Shown here: positions 1-9,469 of the stretch, piece by piece
How the letters are laid out: every line of letters starts with the position of its first letter
Position numbering within the stretch: the first letter of the stretch is position 1
Source of the DNA: Candidatus Scalindua sp.
Lineage (GTDB): Bacteria; Planctomycetota; Brocadiia; Brocadiales; Scalinduaceae
Direction of reading: 5' to 3'
DNA: 64,000 bases
NCBI GenBank assembly: GCA_021777035.1
Contig: JAIQZR010000164.1
Location: 1 to 64,000, forward strand
The notes under the pieces: generated by a model
Database searches by the model: none
Seen by the model: only the letters and a program-made list of their open reading frames with translations
What the model was told of the DNA's origin: nothing
Position numbers and translations under genes: made by a program

Positions 1-2
1 GA

Positions 3-1409
3 AAAGATAATGTTGACACTTATAAATATTTTGGGGAACCTGTTTATATCTATTCGCTCAAAGAAGGTATTAACGATGGATTCCTTACACCATTCAAGGT
101 AAAACGCATCCGGACAACGCTGGACGATTATATATACACCAGTGATGACAATATTATTGAAGGCGAGATTGAGGAAGGAAAGATATACGAAGAACCCGAC
201 TTTAATAAAATTATTGAAATAAAAGAGCGGGAGGCGAAGCGGGTTCAGATTTTTATGGACGAAGCCAACCAGAACGAAAAAACCATTATTTTCTGTGCTA
301 CACAAATTCACGCAGCCGCAGTTCGAGATTTGGTAAATCAATATAAAAAAAACAAAGAGACGAACTATTGTGTTCGTGTAACTGCAAACGATGGTGAAAT
401 AGGAGAACAGTTTTTACGGGAATTCCAGGATAATGAGAAAACGATTCCAACGGTATTAACCACTTCCCAGAAACTATCAACAGGTGTTGACGCCAGAAAT
501 ACTCGCAACATTGTTTTAATGCGCCCGGTAAATTCAATGGTTGAGTTTAAACAGATTATAGGACGTGGTACGAGATTATTTGATGGCAAAGAGTTTTTTA
601 CTATTTACGATTTTGTGGATGCCTATCATCATTTTCAAGATGATGGCTGGGATGGCGAAGCCTTGCTTTGTGAGGTTTGTGACAAAATAGTATGCGAGTG
701 TATTGGATCGCCATCTCCTGAACCAAAACCTTGCAAGGTTTGTGGTCAGCGACCTTGTATTTGCGAAAAAGAACCACCACAACCTTGTGAAAAATGTGGA
801 CAACGACCTTGTGTCTGCATAAAGAAAGTTAAAATAAAGCTAAGAGATGGTAAAGAGCGTGAAATACAACACATGATTGCGACTTCTTTTTGGAGTGCTG
901 ACGGCAGACCCATATCAGCCGAAGAATTTCTGGAAAGTCTTTACGGTGAATTACCTAAGTTTTTTAAGGATGAAGAAGAGCTGAGAAGAATCTGGTCTGT
1001 CCCGGCAACACGAAAATCATTCTTGGAACAACTGGAAGAAGCCGGTTACGGTAAAGATGAATTAAGTAATCTACAAAAACTGATAAATGCGGAGAAAAGT
1101 GATCTGTTTGATGTACTCGAATATGTGTCCTTTGCGATCAAGCCCATTACCAGAGAAGAACGGGTGGGGAATGCCAGTTCGCAAATCTTTGACGGCTTGG
1201 ATAACAAACAAAAAGATTTTCTGGATTTTGTTTTGTCCAAATATATTGAAACCGGTGTCAGCGAACTCGACCAGGATAAATTACCGAGCTTGCTGGAATT
1301 GAAATACCAATCCATTACAGATGCCGCGGAGGCACTTGGCGGGGTAGAAACAATAAAGAATACATTCATTGAATTCCAAAAATATTTATATCAAATTAGA
1401 GCGGCGTAA
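3..1409 (+). CDS. hsdR: Type I restriction enzyme R subunit (HsdR), 5' end outside window
   Basis: This is the C-terminal part of the ATP-dependent translocase/endonuclease subunit of a type I restriction system. The frame is open from base 3, well upstream of the first ATG at 255, so the gene starts before the window. The visible part begins with the family's conserved KDNVDTYKYFGEPVYIYS stretch, followed by the second RecA-like helicase lobe (KTIIFCATQ, TSQKLSTGVDA, and motif VI as QIIGRGTR) and the C-terminal domain that contacts the M subunit. Three copies of a C-x2-C-x4-C-x-C unit lie between the helicase lobe and the C-terminal domain (bases 669-701, 732-764, 786-818). These look like metal-binding knuckles and are not part of the core fold. 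HsdM and HsdS are presumably upstream. Confidence 0.93.
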   Translation, partial: KDNVDTYKYFGEPVYIYSLKEGINDGFLTPFKVKRIRTTLDDYIYTSDDNIIEGEIEEGKIYEEPDFNKIIEIKEREAKRVQIFMDEANQNEKTIIFCATQIHAAAVRDLVNQYKKNKETNYCVRVTANDGEIGEQFLREFQDNEKTIPTVLTTSQKLSTGVDARNTRNIVLMRPVNSMVEFKQIIGRGTRLFDGKEFFTIYDFVDAYHHFQDDGWDGEALLCEVCDKIVCECIGSPSPEPKPCKVCGQRPCICEKEPPQPCEKCGQRPCVCIKKVKIKLRDGKEREIQHMIATSFWSADGRPISAEEFLESLYGELPKFFKDEEELRRIWSVPATRKSFLEQLEEAGYGKDELSNLQKLINAEKSDLFDVLEYVSFAIKPITREERVGNASSQIFDGLDNKQKDFLDFVLSKYIETGVSELDQDKLPSLLELKYQSITDAAEALGGVETIKNTFIEFQKYLYQIRAA

Positions 1410-1595
1410 TCTTCTCAACGTACGAGTACGAGTTAAGAAAAAAAGAGCAGGATAACATTACATAAAAGATATTATATAGCCAGGTGACAATTAAAAATAC
1501 AATTGAGACAATTCAACTTAGAAAAGTAACGTGCTTTAGATGCTATTATGATATATCTAATTTTAATTGTTCCTTATGAGGAAGTGAGATAAGGC

Positions 1596-1621
1596 TTTTG
1601 AGGTTTGACAAAACCTCAAAA
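1596..1621. repeat. Perfect 11-bp inverted repeat in the gap before the three-gene unit
   Basis: TTTTGAGGTTT at 1596-1606 pairs perfectly with AAACCTCAAAA at 1611-1621 across the loop GACA. No T-run follows on either strand, so it is not a standard terminator. It sits about 110 bp before the next start codon and could be an operator or a 5' leader hairpin for the downstream operon. The rest of the gap (1410-1729) is AT-rich with nothing else recognisable. Confidence 0.5.
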
Positions 1622-1729
1622 AGTGATAGAATTATTAAAATTATGGTACAAGCTACCTATAATACGAGTTACAAGAAGGCAAAAAAAGAGTATTTTTTAA
1701 TCTTTGACTTAGCTAAAACAAGTTAAAAC

Positions 1730-2449
1730 ATGACTGAGAATTCTTTGTTAAGTAGCGCTTCGATTGTTTTTTTGGGTCATTTTAATCCTATAATTATGCA
1801 CCCTCAATGGTTTAATCGATATAAAGTCTTGCCTATACAAGAAACGCAGAAAGCTGAAGGTGAGAAGCCAAAAGTAATTGAGATCCCATATGAGGGAAAA
1901 AAGGTTGTTTTAGAAGAAGCGTCATTAACTAGTGTTACTGCTGGTTATGCCTACATACCATTTCCTTCTTTAACAATTGAGGTAACATTAGATAGATATG
2001 TATGTTCTTCAACTAAAAGTGAAAACTTTAATCTTATTAAAGAAGTAACTGTAAAAACTTTTAACATTCTTGAACATACTCCTATAAAGTCAGTAGGTAC
2101 AAATTTTGAAGGTCATTGGAAATGTAAATCCAGTGCTCAAGATACACTGAAAAGTCTTTTTGCAAAAGATGATGATTCCTTTAAAAATAAATTCGGAGAT
2201 GAATATCATATTGGTGGAGCTATTTCATTTCAAGAAAATGGTAGACGAGTAACTTTAAGAATAAACAAATCAAACCTTCTTGATAATGGGGTTCATTTCA
2301 ATTTCAATTTCCACAAAGGTGGTTTAGAAGCACAACAAGCAAAAGAGGCAGTTGAAATAATTAATACAAATTACAATGATGATATTAATAATAGTATTAA
2401 GCTTGCTAAAGAATTAATAGGAGAACCTGAAAACACATGGAAACCGTAA
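1730..2449 (+). CDS. Uncharacterised protein, first gene of a three-gene unit
   Basis: A 239-residue soluble protein with no signal peptide or membrane segment. Two blocks look conserved in character: FNPIIMHPQWF at residues 18-28, and an HTPIKSVGTN block at residues 116-125. From memory, similar blocks occur in a scattered family of uncharacterised proteins found in phage and defence contexts; I cannot name the family and this was not checked. The stop overlaps the next start by 13 bases, so the two are probably translationally coupled. Its place directly behind hsdR and ahead of a metallo-beta-lactamase gene suggests a defence or accessory role, but no function can be assigned. Confidence 0.75.
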   Translation: MTENSLLSSASIVFLGHFNPIIMHPQWFNRYKVLPIQETQKAEGEKPKVIEIPYEGKKVVLEEASLTSVTAGYAYIPFPSLTIEVTLDRYVCSSTKSENFNLIKEVTVKTFNILEHTPIKSVGTNFEGHWKCKSSAQDTLKSLFAKDDDSFKNKFGDEYHIGGAISFQENGRRVTLRINKSNLLDNGVHFNFNFHKGGLEAQQAKEAVEIINTNYNDDINNSIKLAKELIGEPENTWKP

Positions 2450-2937
2450 TAATAACACCTCCAGAAGAAACAACAGAATATTCTTTTTTTAGAAGGCCTC
2501 AACGTAAATTACCTAAATATCCCAATTATTCGAAAAGAACAGACCAGCAGCAACAAATAGGCTCATCTATGTCAACAACCGATATAATGGAACAACCAGA
2601 GAGAGTAGAAAGCACTCTTAAAGAAAAGATTTTAGAATGGTGGATGGGAACGGTATTGAATGTCTATCATGAAGAGGGTTATTTCGAGGCTAGCCTGGAA
2701 GACTCTAACGGAATTAAAAGTATAGCGGAATTTGAGATTGATACAGAACAAGAACAAGATGTTTTTCCAAAAGCCAGATTTGTGTTTTCTGTATTTACCA
2801 GACATGGGCAAGGCAGCCCAGAGACAGCAAATCGGATTGAATTTGTTCCTCCATCTATATGGACAAAGGAAGATAAAGAGGAATTAGAAGAGATATACAC
2901 TGAATTGTTTCCCGACAGTCCATCACTATTAGATTAA
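2437..2937 (+). CDS. Uncharacterised acidic protein, second gene of a three-gene unit
   Basis: A 166-residue protein. The first ~50 residues are Pro/Gln-rich and look disordered. The rest is acidic with alternating strand-like and helical segments (a Trp-Trp at about residue 68, and a C-terminal Glu-rich helix). The start overlaps the preceding gene by 13 bases. The stop shares its last base with the next start codon (TAATG), so all three genes form one translational unit. I recognise no family. It could be an adaptor or inhibitor partner of the neighbouring metallo-beta-lactamase; that is inference from the coupling only. Confidence 0.7.
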   Translation: METVIITPPEETTEYSFFRRPQRKLPKYPNYSKRTDQQQQIGSSMSTTDIMEQPERVESTLKEKILEWWMGTVLNVYHEEGYFEASLEDSNGIKSIAEFEIDTEQEQDVFPKARFVFSVFTRHGQGSPETANRIEFVPPSIWTKEDKEELEEIYTELFPDSPSLLD

Positions 2938-4079
2938 TGCCACTATTCCCTAGCGATGTTTTAACCCTTCCAAAAGAAGACGAATTAGAAATCTCCATTT
3001 TTGGTCCGGGATATGGAGAATCTATTGTCCTGCATGTTCCCCACGTTGGCTGGGGAATAATTGATTCGTTTGTTCAAAAATTCGAGAATACCTCTATTGT
3101 TCCACCACTAGAGTATCTTTTGAAAATCCTAGACCGCCCATACCCCAAACTTGCCTTTATTATATTAACGCACCCTCACGAGGATCATTGTAAAGGGATT
3201 GACAAAATAATAAAAGAATATCCAGGAGGTATAGAAAGAGTATGCCGATATGATGGTTTTGGACTTAAGGAACTAAGGGCTTATAATGCCATCAATAATA
3301 CCAAATTAAAACAAGCGGCACCAGGCCTTGTCTACGCTTATAGAGCTATGGAAGAGGCGACAAAGAAAGGCTCTCAATTAAAAGATTTGAGCGAAATGAC
3401 ACTAGTATTCGACAAGAGAATAGAAACCGAAAGAAATTGTTTTACAGAAATTCGCATGATGGCATTAAGTCCATCAGCAAAAAGCAAGGAGAAATATAGA
3501 AAGGAGTTATTAAATGTGTTCCGTGTTGAGGAAGGAATCTCAATTACGGGAAAGGATAATTCAGATCACAATTTGATTTCTGTTGCATTAGTTTTAAAAT
3601 TGGGAAATCTTCAAGTTGTTTTTGGAAGTGATGTAGAAGAAGGCACAAATAATGAAACTGGTTGGTCAGGAATTGTTTCTAATATAAATGAACCTTCTCT
3701 TTGGGCTCATCTAGTAAAAGTGCCACACCATGGGTCTGAGAATGCCCACAACGATTTGGCTTGGGAAAAATTTTGTAGTAAGGGAAAACCTATTGCGCTT
3801 ATATCCCCTTTTTTAAAAGGAAGTGTAGTATTGCCCAAAGTTAATGATTTAGAGAGAATTAAAGCACTGTCTCATAAAGTAGGGATTACAGGTTACATTA
3901 ATTTGGAAACAAGACTTAAAAAGTACTATACGAGAGAGGTTGTCAGAAGTATCAATAGTACAGTACGAACCATGAAAATAATTGAAAAGCCAAAGAAGCC
4001 TGGATTAATAAGAGTGAGATATAAGTTAGATGGAACAAGAACTGAATGTCTTGTAAAATCTCCTGCAAAGTGGTATTAA
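2937..4079 (+). CDS. ComEC/Rec2-like metallo-beta-lactamase fold hydrolase
   Basis: A 380-residue stand-alone metallo-beta-lactamase. The metal-binding motif HxHxDH is at residues 79-84 (THPHEDHCKG). Later hallmarks are FGSDVEE and VPHHGSENAH. The GSD and HHGS blocks are typical of the ComEC C-terminal nuclease-like group rather than of true beta-lactamases. It has no membrane segments, unlike ComEC itself, so it is probably a cytoplasmic hydrolase acting on a nucleic acid or phosphodiester; the substrate is unknown. It ends a coupled three-gene unit behind a type I restriction gene, a setting in which such enzymes are often effectors. That role is inference. Confidence 0.85.
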   Translation: MPLFPSDVLTLPKEDELEISIFGPGYGESIVLHVPHVGWGIIDSFVQKFENTSIVPPLEYLLKILDRPYPKLAFIILTHPHEDHCKGIDKIIKEYPGGIERVCRYDGFGLKELRAYNAINNTKLKQAAPGLVYAYRAMEEATKKGSQLKDLSEMTLVFDKRIETERNCFTEIRMMALSPSAKSKEKYRKELLNVFRVEEGISITGKDNSDHNLISVALVLKLGNLQVVFGSDVEEGTNNETGWSGIVSNINEPSLWAHLVKVPHHGSENAHNDLAWEKFCSKGKPIALISPFLKGSVVLPKVNDLERIKALSHKVGITGYINLETRLKKYYTREVVRSINSTVRTMKIIEKPKKPGLIRVRYKLDGTRTECLVKSPAKWY

Positions 4080-4236
4080 CAACAATGGCAAACGGTGCCA
4101 CATCTCGCCCACTTGACACATTCAAATAAATTAACGCTTGATCAGTGAGTATACTTAAAATAAGCGAGACTTTTTTACGAACGCATCGCCACTCACTGGG
4201 GAAATAAAATAGTATTATAAGACTTAGTTTTAATAA

Positions 4237-4365
4237 CTATAATTTTTCAATTTTAATTACATCATTAATTTTTTTATTATCAGTTCCTGAAATCTTCACT
4301 TTTTTAAATCCTTTAGAAGTCTGAACGATATAATGGCTGTCAATAATGCCAACGATTCTATACAT
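4237..4365 (-). CDS. Possible small protein (42 aa)
   Basis: Reading on the minus strand from ATG at 4365-4363 gives a 42-residue basic protein starting MYRIVGIIDSHYIVQTSK and ending IKIEKL. Its alternating hydrophobic pattern suggests a small beta-barrel. There is no clear ribosome-binding site. The frame stays open upstream into the end of the 70-aa ORF, so a longer N-terminus is possible. It is the last of three consecutive tiny minus-strand ORFs in DNA that otherwise has no genes. Support is only sequence character. Confidence 0.35.
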   Translation of the reverse strand: MYRIVGIIDSHYIVQTSKGFKKVKISGTDNKKINDVIKIEKL

Positions 4366-4382
4366 ATTGCTATTCTCATTTT

Positions 4383-4595
4383 CTATTTTTCCGGTTCAAG
4401 TTGGGGTTCTCCGTTTTCTTCAACGATTTCAGGTTTATGATATACATGATTTTTATTCATGTTATGAAAGATTTTCATAAAACCAAATCTAAAAATTAAT
4501 CCTGCACATACAACCAAACCAACAAAAATCAAAATATGCTTAAACGGAATACTTTTAATCTTTTCTCCTTCTCCAATTATCATTGAACGGTACAT
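4383..4595 (-). CDS. Possible small membrane protein (70 aa)
   Basis: A 70-residue ORF with one clear membrane segment (HILIFVGLVVCAGLIFRFG, about residues 20-38), a basic amphipathic start and an acidic Pro/Glu-rich tail. The ATG at 4595 has no obvious ribosome-binding site. A purine-rich GGAGAAGGAGAA lies inside the frame and might serve a later start. It is flanked by two even smaller minus-strand ORFs. I recognise no family. Confidence 0.4.
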   Translation of the reverse strand: MYRSMIIGEGEKIKSIPFKHILIFVGLVVCAGLIFRFGFMKIFHNMNKNHVYHKPEIVEENGEPQLEPEK

Positions 4596-4618
4596 TCCAA
4601 AGACTTTTTGATCTTGTT

Positions 4619-4762
4619 TTATTCTTTTTGTCTTAAAGCATTCATCACCAGCTTAACTGTTCCCCAAGATTTCATTACAAACAGAGTCGGGTCATTTTTC
4701 CCCCACGCACGACTACTACAGAAATAGTCATTTCCGTTGAGTAATCTAAATTGACTCGACAT
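4619..4762 (-). CDS. Possible small protein (47 aa)
   Basis: The minus-strand ATG at 4762-4760 opens a 47-residue frame containing NGNDYFCSSRAWGKNDPT and SWGTVKLVMNALRQKE. Its balanced composition (two Trp, one Cys, mixed charge) looks like a real small folded protein rather than a chance ORF. It is followed after 23 bases by the 70-aa ORF, so the three tiny ORFs could be one transcript. A weak GGAAG lies close upstream. No family recognised. Confidence 0.4.
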   Translation of the reverse strand: MSSQFRLLNGNDYFCSSRAWGKNDPTLFVMKSWGTVKLVMNALRQKE

Positions 4763-4891
4763 CTTCCATGTATTATGTTACGTTAGTTCGCCTGTTAAGA
4801 AGGCATGATGAGCAAAGTCATTACATAAAAATCAGACAAATGCAAAATACAATTGTGCTTATTAGTTTACCGGACATTCCTTAATATCTAA

Positions 4892-6663
<1,772 letters not shown>

Positions 6664-6728
6664 GCGCTTAGAGCGCCAAAGTTACCAACATGTTGTCGTT
6701 GTTTTGTAAGTTGTTGAAGTTTCATTAG

Positions 6729-6905
6729 TTAAAATCCGAAATACGGATATCAAAACACGAAACAAATCCAAAATTCGAATTACTAAATGTTCAAAGCAAA
6801 AGATATTTTGTGTACCTTAATTCTTTTGTTTCTGAAATTGGAATTTTGGTGATTTGAAATTTGTTTCGGATTTCCGATTTCGTGGTTCGGATTTAGGATT
6901 TCCAG
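6729..6905. repeat. Long imperfect hairpin repeat between atpC and atpQ
   Basis: A roughly 175-bp imperfect palindrome built from variants of AAATCCGAAATACG, CACGAAACAAAT and, on the other arm, ATTTGTTTCGGATTTCCGATTTCG. The arms pair across a central region near 6790-6840. A second member of the same family, with the same words in the same order, lies at 51112-51262. It appears non-coding and would form a large stem-loop inside the N-ATPase transcript. Confidence 0.75.
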
Positions 6906-6934
6906 TTTATCTGGGTTAGGGAGGAGAAAATCTC

Positions 6935-7210
6935 TTGGGAGACCTGAGCAGAAAAATTGAAAAGAAAGAGGCCAGGAAAATGAAAGCGCGTGCTGATAAG
7001 GATAAAGGAGTTTTATTCGGGTTCGGCATGTTCGGCCTTGTGGGATGGTCTGTAGCGATTCCCATGTTACTCTTTCTCGGTATCGGGATCTGGATAGACG
7101 CCAGGTGGCCTTCAAAACACTCATGGACCCTTATGCTGCTAATTATTGGAATGATTACCGGATGCTGGAACGCATGGTACTGGGTAAAGAAACAGAGCAG
7201 GGGTGAATGA
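6935..7210 (+). CDS. atpQ: N-ATPase accessory membrane protein AtpQ (AtpI-like)
   Basis: A 91-residue protein with a charged N-terminus and two membrane helices (about residues 30-50 and 62-84), characteristic of the AtpI-like subunit specific to N-ATPase operons, thought to help c-ring assembly or carry Mg2+. The start is TTG at 6935, chosen because AGGGAGGAG lies 9 bases upstream; an internal ATG at residue 16 would cut the N-terminus. Paired with atpR. Confidence 0.85.
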   Translation: MGDLSRKIEKKEARKMKARADKDKGVLFGFGMFGLVGWSVAIPMLLFLGIGIWIDARWPSKHSWTLMLLIIGMITGCWNAWYWVKKQSRGE

Positions 7211-7234
7211 AACTATTGATGACATGGAGAAAAG

Positions 7235-7531
7235 ATGGAATTCGTTTTTGAAATATTTTCTTTCGTGACGCCCTTCTTGGCAGGTATCTTTGTGGGGTTA
7301 TTCTATCACATCGGGCTGTGGTGGACAGTAAAAGCGCTGCCATCGTCACCAAACCCTGCTCTTCTGAGCATAGGAAGCTTTTATATCAGGATGGGAATAA
7401 CACTGTTTGTTTTCTATCTTGTAATGAATAACAGTTGGCAGCGTCTTGTAGTATGCCTGCTGGGGTTTCTTGTGGTAAAGTACACGATGACGCGCATGCT
7501 GAGACCAGGGAAAAATACTTCTAAAATTTAA
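7235..7531 (+). CDS. atpR: N-ATPase accessory membrane protein AtpR
   Basis: A 98-residue protein with three membrane helices. It ends in a basic tail (TRMLRPGKN), the usual size and layout of AtpR, the second membrane protein found only in N-ATPase operons. A GGAG sits upstream of the ATG. In other N-ATPase operons atpB normally follows directly; here 823 bases containing a toxin-antitoxin pair intervene. Confidence 0.85.
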   Translation: MEFVFEIFSFVTPFLAGIFVGLFYHIGLWWTVKALPSSPNPALLSIGSFYIRMGITLFVFYLVMNNSWQRLVVCLLGFLVVKYTMTRMLRPGKNTSKI

Positions 7532-7600
7532 CCTGAATTGGGAGTTTTTGTAATCACTAAAAGTGGTTATTTTATATTGTAAGAACTGGAGAATAGAGAC

Positions 7601-7804
7601 ATGAAAACCATTAAGGTTGCCCTACCAGAGAAATTGTGTATCGAAGTTGATAATTACGTTAAGAATGGATGGTTTACCGACGAAGGAGAGTTGTTACGCA
7701 CTGCCCTACAGGAGTTTATCCGACATAACAGGATTAAATTGACAGATCAGTTTATGAAAGAAGACATAGAGTGGGCATTAAAAGCAAAAATGAGCACTAA
7801 ATGA
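7601..7804 (+). CDS. Ribbon-helix-helix antitoxin
   Basis: A 67-residue protein with a ribbon-helix-helix layout: a short N-terminal strand (KTIKVALPEKL) that would insert into the DNA major groove, two helices (EVDNYVKNGWF and GELLRTALQEFIRH), then a charged C-terminal tail that would neutralise the toxin. Its stop overlaps the toxin start by 4 bases. It lies inside the ATPase operon and probably represses its own promoter; it could therefore affect atpB-G transcription. Confidence 0.85.
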   Translation: MKTIKVALPEKLCIEVDNYVKNGWFTDEGELLRTALQEFIRHNRIKLTDQFMKEDIEWALKAKMSTK

Positions 7805-8304
7805 AAATTATCGTAAGCGATACTGGACCAATTGTCCATCTAAAGGAAGCGGGACTTCTTGAACTGCTTGGAAAAATAGGTGATATCTACATCCCCAAAA
7901 TGGTAGATATTGAAATAACCAAACTACAACCTCACTGGACAAAGTTTAAACCTGAATGGTTATACACTGAATCTTTATTACCAGATGAAGCGAAACAAGC
8001 AGAAAATTTATTTCTCTCAGGGCTTCTGGATTTAGGAGAGGCGGAAGCAATTCTCTTAGCTAAAAGGCTTAATCCAAAATGGTTTCTAACGGATGACACA
8101 GAAGCAAGAATTTTTGCAAATTCTTTGGGTATAGAGGTGCATGGCTCACTTGGTGTAGTGCTATGGCTTGCTGCTGTTGGCCATTTAAACCATATTGAGG
8201 CCAAAGACTCCCTTATAAGACTTTCCAAGACTTCTCTTTGGGTGTCAAAAAGCATCTTAGAGGACGCACAAAATGCGTTAAAGAAAATATTTCGGCGGAA
8301 TTAG
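7801..8304 (+). CDS. PIN-domain toxin (DUF3368-type)
   Basis: A 167-residue PIN-fold ribonuclease toxin. The first catalytic aspartate is D7 in VSDTGPI; then come the helix GEAEAILLAKR and the LTDDTEARIFA block with the later acidic residues. The tail HGSLGVVLWLAAVG is typical of the DUF3368 PIN group. All acidic positions needed for metal binding appear intact, so the toxin should be active. It overlaps its antitoxin by 4 bases and sits 50 bases before atpB, same strand, without an obvious terminator between them. Confidence 0.88.
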   Translation: MKIIVSDTGPIVHLKEAGLLELLGKIGDIYIPKMVDIEITKLQPHWTKFKPEWLYTESLLPDEAKQAENLFLSGLLDLGEAEAILLAKRLNPKWFLTDDTEARIFANSLGIEVHGSLGVVLWLAAVGHLNHIEAKDSLIRLSKTSLWVSKSILEDAQNALKKIFRRN

Positions 8305-8354
8305 ATTATTCTAATTTTAAATCATATGTTACATTGATTATAGAGGGTTAACTA

Positions 8355-9050
8355 TTGAAAATCAGTCCTGATTTGATCATATTCTGGCAGTGGGGAGATT
8401 TTACGTTAAACGCAACCATCGTTTTCACATGGGCAATCATGGCCTTCCTGACAATCTGTTCGTGGATAGTAACCAGAAAACTCACCATGGAAACAAAACT
8501 CTCACGGTGGCAGAATATCCTTGAAATTCTGGTCACGTGGATTCAGGGCCAGATACAGGCTATCAGCCAGCGCGAAACATACCGGTACCTGCCATTTATA
8601 GGAACCCTGTTTATCTTTATTGCCGTTTCAAATCTTTTGGCCATTATTCCATGGTACCAGGCGCCTACAGGCTCATTGTCCACTACCATAGCGCTTGCAG
8701 TTTGTGTTTTTATTGCGACCCCTCTGTTCGGCATCATGGAAGGCGGCTGGAAAGCGTATTTTCGGTCATATCTCAAGCCTACATTCTTCATGTTGCCATT
8801 CAATATTATCGGGGAGATTTCGCGCACGCTCGCGTTGGCAGTAAGACTTTTCGGCAATATTATGAGCGGCTCAATGATAGCGGGGATCCTGCTATCGGTT
8901 ACACCACTGTTTTTCCCTATCATTATGCAGGCTCTCGGATTGCTTACGGGACTGGTACAGGCATATATTTTTGCCGTGCTGGCAATGGTATACATTGCCT
9001 CGGCAATACAGACGCACAAGGGGAAGGCCGCGCAGGAATCAGAACATTGA
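8355..9050 (+). CDS. atpB: N-type F1Fo ATPase subunit a
   Basis: A 231-residue integral membrane stator subunit. It forms the ion half-channels against the c-ring. The essential arginine is in LALAVRLFGNIMSGSM, a signature of subunit a. The start is TTG at 8355 (MKISPDLIIFWQWGDF); no upstream ATG is in frame. Five to six membrane helices are visible. It is followed by a palindromic repeat before atpE. Confidence 0.93.
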   Translation: MKISPDLIIFWQWGDFTLNATIVFTWAIMAFLTICSWIVTRKLTMETKLSRWQNILEILVTWIQGQIQAISQRETYRYLPFIGTLFIFIAVSNLLAIIPWYQAPTGSLSTTIALAVCVFIATPLFGIMEGGWKAYFRSYLKPTFFMLPFNIIGEISRTLALAVRLFGNIMSGSMIAGILLSVTPLFFPIIMQALGLLTGLVQAYIFAVLAMVYIASAIQTHKGKAAQESEH

Positions 9051-9065
9051 ACGAGAAGATATATA

Positions 9066-9150
9066 GTGCGGCGTAGCCGCAACCAAATTAAAAACAATTT
9101 AGAGATTCAGGGATTTAGGAATTCCTTAACCCCTGAATTCTTAAATTATG
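9066..9150. repeat. Palindromic dispersed repeat between atpB and atpE
   Basis: The core is a palindrome at 9106-9137 (TTCAGGGATTTAGGA pairing with the following TCCTTAACCCCTGAA). It is preceded by GTGCGGCGTAGCCGC and AATTAAAAACAATTTAGAGA. A clear homologue with the same order of blocks follows clpB at 41387-41471. Its position upstream of the c-subunit gene could stabilise or process the mRNA to raise c-subunit output; that is inference. Confidence 0.7.
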
Positions 9151-9187
9151 AAACTTTGATAAAAATAGAAAAAGGAGGAGTTTGATC

Positions 9188-9466
9188 ATGGATACACTTG
9201 GTTTAATAAGTATTGCTTCAATTATCACTGCGGGTATTACGATAGCGATTGGTTCCATCGGCCCGTCACTTGGAGAAGGCCGCGCGGTCTCCCAGGCCCT
9301 GCACTCAATCGCGCAGCAGCCTGATGAGGCAAACACAATAACGAGGACGCTTTTTGTGGGTCTGGCAATGATTGAGTCTACGGCAATATACTGCTTTGTC
9401 GTGTCAATGATTCTGCTCTTTGCCAATCCATTCTGGAAACATTTTATTGAAAAAGTCGGGGGATGA
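9188..9466 (+). CDS. atpE: N-type F1Fo ATPase subunit c
   Basis: A 92-residue hairpin proteolipid of the rotor ring. ATG at 9188 is preferred over TTG at 9182 because AGGAGG at 9173-9178 is then correctly spaced. Helix 1 contains GSIGPSLGEGRAV with a carboxylate (E30) where classical Na+ synthases have Gln. Helix 2 contains the ion-binding E63-S64-T65 and Y68 (MIESTAIY). This keeps the E-S-T-Y set of Na+-type c-rings plus the extra glutamate known in N-ATPases. Na+ or H+ coupling cannot be decided from sequence alone. Confidence 0.94.
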   Translation: MDTLGLISIASIITAGITIAIGSIGPSLGEGRAVSQALHSIAQQPDEANTITRTLFVGLAMIESTAIYCFVVSMILLFANPFWKHFIEKVGG

Positions 9467-9469
9467 TTC

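Noticed and set aside
8537-9076. 179-codon plus-strand ORF inside atpB
   Set aside because: It overlaps atpB in another frame; the atpB frame has clear family motifs and this one does not.
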